Source: Herpomyces periplanetae
Taxonomy: Eukaryota > Ascomycota > Laboulbeniomycetes > Herpomycetales > Herpomycetaceae
Length of the DNA: 64,000 nucleotides
Assembly: GCA_009733715.1 (NCBI GenBank)
Contig: WMKJ01000007.1
Coordinates: 141,691-205,690 of the forward strand
Reading direction: 5' to 3'
Below, one piece after another: positions 59,255 through 64,000 of the stretch (position 1 is its first letter; each line of letters starts with the position of its first letter). The notes below the pieces were generated by a model. That model worked only from the letters and a program-made list of their open reading frames with translations. It did not search any database and was not told where the DNA came from. The translations under genes were made by a program, and so were the position numbers.

Positions 59255-62200
59255 TCAGTGGGTACTCGAAAAGATCACGTCAATTCGATCTTGTGATATA
59301 CAAAAAGCTGGTACAATCCATCGACCACTTGTTTCACTACAATCCCATGATCCATCATCTTGATTATTGCTTCGGATACGTTTACTACGTTGAGAAGCTT
59401 TCCATACGGTATTGTCGTAGCCAAAACTAGCTGGTGCTTGTACATAAGAACGGGAACTAGTTTTTAAAACGGATATATCAAGGGTACTAGAAGGATCATG
59501 GCCATGATCTTGTTCGCTTTGTATACTACCATGATTATTATCATGCACCATTCGACAATAATCACAAGCACATCGTAAACCAAGCCATGAAAATCTACCT
59601 AATTTTGCCAAACATTTTGGGCACGTTAATCGACCGCTTACTGCGTTATTCTCTGCTTCGAAACTTTTACGCATCCATGATAAAGGTTCCACGAATATAT
59701 GTGCATAGGGTAAACGCGTTTGGTAAGTGGGGGAGATAATTAGTTGGTCATGGTGGATTTCATGAGGAGACTGAACAAAAGTGTTAATCCAATACAATTT
59801 TCACCTTGTCAGAGGCATGCCTCACATTAACAGAAATTAACCTTTTGATTCGGACAAACTGAACTTACATCGTTTTGTATAACACGGTTCGTTGAGGATT
59901 CCCGGGCTGTATCCTCGACTAGATCTGCGTTGGGTGGATCACCAACTACTTTCTGTTTTGTGTTCACTCTTATTAATTTGTCGATTCGGGCACTTGTCGA
60001 TGTATTATTACGAGAAAAAGTAGGTGCAAGACTGGCACTACTCTTCTCTGCAGACACTAAATTATCACATACCCGCCGAATATTCATTGACTGAGACATG
60101 GAAAGATTGTGCACACCCATACGTAGCTGGTCTTCTTTTGCATTTTCCAAACGTAATTTTAATATCTCATTAAGCGAATGAGGCTGAATAAATTTGGTTT
60201 CCACCAATGCCAACCTGTCCAACGGAATCTGCCGTTTAGCTCCAATTTTCTTTATTGCAAAACTATTATAATCAACATGAAAAAAAGTAATTTCTCTTGT
60301 TAAAGGGAAATCAAAAGCTGCTATACTCAAATATTTTATACGTTGAACAGATGGTTCAAGAGAACCGATTATGTTAATGTATAGAAGGGTGAAATATCCA
60401 TTAATCGATCAAATCGGATTGTCGAATATTAATACCCATGCCATTAAAGCAATTACCTTGTAACTTGATTAATGGATATGGGCATTCAATTTTACCCGAT
60501 ATTCTTAACCATATTTTATCCGGATAAACTTGGTAAGAGTATGAAAAGCGACCGAGGGAAAAAGATAGAATAATGTAAGGGTAATACTCATAAATACGAG
60601 CATGATGCAAAGGGGGGAAAATTGATATGGAAATGTGTGTTTAACGGGTTTGGCCGGAATGATACATCTGGATAACCAGAGTACTGAGTGTTTGATTCAA
60701 AAATTTAAAAAAGTAAAAGTAAGAAGGAAGGAAGTTGATGATTCGATTTGAATCAGTGAATATAGGTGATGTAACATAATATTCGTCCGGGAGTATGAAG
60801 AATCATGGCAAGGGTATATCAAAGTATATATTTCAATGGAGTTGAGTGGTGGAGATTGTTAAAGTGGTAAGAGAATTTTCGGCACAGGTTAAGGAGTGAA
60901 ATAAATAAGTGCGGATACCTGAAGTGTCAAAAATACCAGGGCAGATTAAGGCAAGTCTAACGAAGAGTTAACGACCCCAAGGAAGTTCAAGCCATGTAAC
61001 GACGACCATGACAACGGTAACTGGGAACTGAATTTTAGGGTTCGTTCAGGAGTAGAGATAGGTTGGGTTAATGGGAAAGAATAGAAGAGGGAGAGCTTGT
61101 CGATTTCAAGTATAATTGGGATGAAATATGAGCATTTGTATGGGTAAATGATAATATTTCATGGAGGAAATAAGTTAAGTAGGTGGTATGGGTAAGATGT
61201 TGAAAGATAGGCGTGTCTCTAAGTAATGTATAAAACACGCTATACACCCAGTAGACCGGGGTAAAGATTGGTTAGGAGAGGGGAAGCGAGGATTGAAGAA
61301 GGAAGATGTGTAGAATGTAGTATTATGAAGTAGTTCATGTAGGAAGGGTTATGTGAGGGGGAGAAGAATAATCAGGTTGGAGGAAATGAAATTGACGACA
61401 AATGTATCGTGATATCATTATGAAGGAGAGGCCGAGGATTGGGTTGATGGAGAGAGCATGTGATGCAAGATCGGTATACGCAACGCAATGAAAAGGAATG
61501 GAAAGGGAACATGTGGCAGTCTAATGGCGAGTCAAGTTGAGTAGAGTGAAACTGAGAAATTGGAGACAGAGAATGTATCGTGATCGCCACAATTTGTGGG
61601 AATTAGTGGATACCCATATACGGTGATATGCAAGTAAGGAATACGAAGCCTGATAAACGAGGATTCGGTGGTGCAATGCGCACGAGAGCAAAAGAGGCAG
61701 CACGGTAGTGCATCATGTATGAATTTGGATGTACTCATGATACGCGAGTAATGGTAAATATGTTCGGTTGGCCCCTGCTGACGATCCAAGGACGCAGACG
61801 CACGTATGACGATAGTAAATCCAAACCACACTATCGAGAGGCATGAAATTAAAAAAATGAAAATGGATGAAACGGCCTGATACCCCTGTTATCCCCTGAC
61901 AATTTGAAGTTGGAGGTGATGATGACGATGATGGCATTTAATATGGCTTGTAGGTGAAAAATCGAAACATTAAATGTTATCAAGATCCTAATGGACTAGG
62001 TAAAAGATTTAGATTGAAGAAGGGTTTCACTCATCCGCTCGGTCGCTAGTTCATACTCTTACGGAGGAATAGCGCAGGCTATAAGTTTGATGTGATATAT
62101 GGCAAGAGGAGAATAAAAAAGAAGAAATTACGATTCCAAGGAACTGACAGATTAAACACGGGCAAAGGCGCCCTCCCCCTCCCTTTCTCCAAAAAAAAAA

Positions 62201-63887
62201 TGTGACTTACCGACACGTTCGACAAAAGATACGTATACTGACTGGATCGGTTGATGGAGGTGTGATAACGTCTTCGAAGCGAATAAATTGCATGGTAGGA
62301 GGTAATTTACGACGAGCTTGATGGACAACATGTCTTTGAAAGAGCCAACGTTGATAGGGCGGAGCTTGGATGACATTGGAGGGAGCTCCCATAGCATAGT
62401 ATAATTCGAGTTGCCGAAAAAATTCACGATTCGGAGTGCACATGGGCCGAGATTTACGTAAGTGAGCTAACGCAGCTGCAGGCGTCATACCGTACTTGTG
62501 GATAAGAAAAGCGATTATGCAGGTTGAGGAGCGTGATTTGCCGATAACACTGTAGGGTATAAAGGAAGTAATTAGTGGTGGTGGTGGTAGTGGTAGTGGT
62601 AGTGACGATGGGTCATTCAAGACATTAGTTACGGGAAGTCATGACGAATCAAGAAAAGTTTAGAATACATTTTAAGCTTGATTTGTTAGGTAAAGATTTG
62701 AGAGAGAAAGGTAAGAAAGAGGGATAGATGAAGGGATGTATTGATTATGGATGGTAAAGGATAAAGTTAGGCTGTATACAAAATGGGGAGACGGATGGAT
62801 ACATTCGTGACGAATAATGTATCATTAAAGCGGGTGTAAACTTACCAATGAACAAAGACGGCACCACCGGTATCTAGAGCATTTTGAGTGAAATGAATAA
62901 AGGTGGGAAAGTATTGTAGGATATTCTCATTTTCATTATCGTCAACAGGTATGATAAGGTGGTGATAAGGCTCGAACAATTGGGATTCCGAGGATGGTAT
63001 ATTTTGAGGGAGCGAAGAATTAGAGTAGACAGAAGATGATGGAGCAAGGGTTGCTTCATCTGACGATAGGATACGGGAGATATTCGTGGATGCACATGAG
63101 GAATTAGCTGGTGAGGGATTAAAAGATCGAGGAGGGTAAATTAAGGCGGGAGTGTTCAAGTGGGATGATTGAGGAGGAAGAGTGGAGGAAGGGATTGATG
63201 GGGAAGCTGTATGAACATGATTATCATCGGTAGTATTACTCTGATGATCATGGCCAAAGTCACGATTAAGGCGTAAAACGGAGACAATGTGAGTAATATT
63301 GGCAGTGTTGAGAGCCTTTTTATTGTACAGGTTGTAAATCCTAGTAAGGTATGGTATAGGATTAGATTATGAAAGGGTAAAATTAAAATGAAGAGATGGA
63401 GATGGGGGAAGGAGAGGGAGGGAACAGTTGATAGATGTGTATAGGGAAGGATAAGAGTGATGATAAATTGGGAGGGGGAAGGCAAGGGAAGAATAGAGTA
63501 AGATATTAGGTGTATGGGTGGACATCTGAGGATATTGGGATAGTGAGTGATAAGAAACCAAAAAACTGGAGAGAGTGGATAATGGAGGTTACTGTGTGTG
63601 TGGGTTGACTGGCGGAAGTAGTAGCTGTTTCGGTAAGCTATGAATAAGAAGGGGTGTGGTGGGATAAGGAAATAGAAAGGTTGCAAGGAGGGGATGTTTG
63701 GCGAAAAGGTAAAGGGAACATTAGATGAGTATGCAAGAGTAATGCTAAGATGAAAGGGAAAAGTGATGGAAATTCAAGGTTTATGGGGGAAGAAGGGGCG
63801 AATGGGTTTTAAGAAGATAGAGAGAGAGAGAAGGTGAACTTACCCACCGATAAAGAGTTGATCATCGCCGAGGACACGATCAAACAT
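59255..63887 (-). CDS. yvh1: Dual-specificity phosphatase Yvh1 (DUSP12 type), multi-exon
   Basis: Phosphatase with a zinc-binding tail; Yvh1 releases Mrt4 during 60S ribosome maturation. Exons 1-3 are firm: 63887-63844 (MFDRVLGDDQLFIG), 63340-62846 and 62549-62211. They join to give the P-loop HCVIGKSRSS (Cys about 180), an upstream IPVDD acid segment, and IRIFCRTCR, the first zinc pair. The last exons are 60320 (approximate) to 59869 and 59770-59255; they hold HIFVEPLSWM, GRLTCPKCLAKLGRFSWLGLR, CAC and WIVPAF. Between them an exon probably begins at 60683, after ACACTCAG, reading RTLVIQMYHSGQT, in phase with exon 3; its end and the join to 60320 are uncertain. Introns 1-3 (503, 296 and about 1530 bp) are much longer than elsewhere and CT-rich on the sense strand. 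The usual Cys before HxFxEPLSWM is a Tyr, and about 80 residues are inserted before WIVPAF. Two separate genes remain possible. Confidence 0.78.
62576..62605. repeat. GGT/GTA triplet microsatellite in yvh1 intron 2
   Basis: A run of GGT and AGT triplets. It lies between yvh1 exons 2 and 3, just upstream of the exon 3 acceptor on the sense strand, where it reads as an ACC/ACT-rich pyrimidine tract. Confidence 0.7.
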
Positions 63888-63953
63888 GATGAAGGATGAT
63901 TAGATGGTAGTTAAAGATGGCGGCAAACTACGAAGATGGTTGAGGTATGGAAC

Positions 63954-64000
63954 GATATTCTCGACCTTGTGATTTTGACCGTAAACATGAATGTCCATAA
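63954..64000 (+). repeat. Exact 47-bp direct repeat, copy 2, truncated by the window end
   Basis: Same 47 bases as 54138-54184. It starts about 67 bp upstream of the yvh1 ATG and runs to the last base, so its full length is unknown. Confidence 0.95.

Overview
The window is nuclear DNA of a filamentous ascomycete (Pezizomycotina). The best marker is a HEX-1 Woronin-body gene ending in the peroxisomal signal SRL, a protein known only from that group. A conserved C-terminal domain of Pezizomycotina proteins, a Whi3-type RNA-binding protein, Rsr1 and a fungal mitoribosomal mS45 agree with this. The base composition is fairly AT-rich and intergenic distances are long, which may suggest an early-diverging class (Orbiliomycetes- or Pezizomycetes-like); that placement is inference. 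Most introns are short (39-110 bp), with GTAAGT-like donors, a GCTAAC/GCTAAT-like branch motif and a TAG/CAG acceptor. I used these signals to join exons, and almost every join restores a family-conserved protein sequence.

Layout. 1-2919 is intergenic. An Rsr1/Bud1 Ras-like GTPase (+, six exons, one of only 10 nt) is followed by a convergent orphan serine-rich protein of about 1318 aa (-). A 3.4 kb divergent spacer leads to cohesin SMC3 (+), which converges on dynactin p62/DCTN4 (-). DCTN4 shares a short bidirectional promoter with the complex I assembly factor NDUFAF5 (+). Next come cytochrome b5 reductase Cbr1 (+), a Gfd2-like DEDDh exonuclease (-), and divergently an oversized ING/PHD chromatin protein (+). 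An Hrr1/ZNFX1-type SF1 helicase (+) follows, then mitoribosomal mS45/Bot1 (-) and a Whi3-like RRM protein (-).

From 38.4 to 48.3 kb there is no recognisable gene. The half next to whi3 is purine-rich on the + strand and the half next to hex1 is pyrimidine-rich, so both flanking genes have long CT-rich upstream regions on their sense strands. Then come HEX-1 (+), Trs20/sedlin (-) with large low-complexity insertions, mitoribosomal mL60 (+), a large protein with a conserved fungal C-terminal domain (-), another purine-rich spacer, and Yvh1 dual-specificity phosphatase (-), whose long CT-rich introns fill 59.2-63.9 kb.

The genes are mostly housekeeping: polarity (Rsr1), cohesion (SMC3), dynein motility (p62), mitochondrial biogenesis (NDUFAF5, mS45, mL60), ER redox (Cbr1), chromatin and RNA silencing-type factors (ING, helicase, exonuclease), ER-Golgi tethering (Trs20), septal sealing (HEX-1) and ribosome maturation (Yvh1). 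I see no transposon, tRNA, rRNA, CRISPR or biosynthetic cluster, and no clearly new multi-gene system. The most unusual signals are an AUG-free leader open in the HEX-1 frame, the Rsr1 micro-exon and missing CAAX box, the modified Yvh1 zinc domain, low-complexity insertions in core proteins, and an exact duplication of at least 47 bp at the window's right end.
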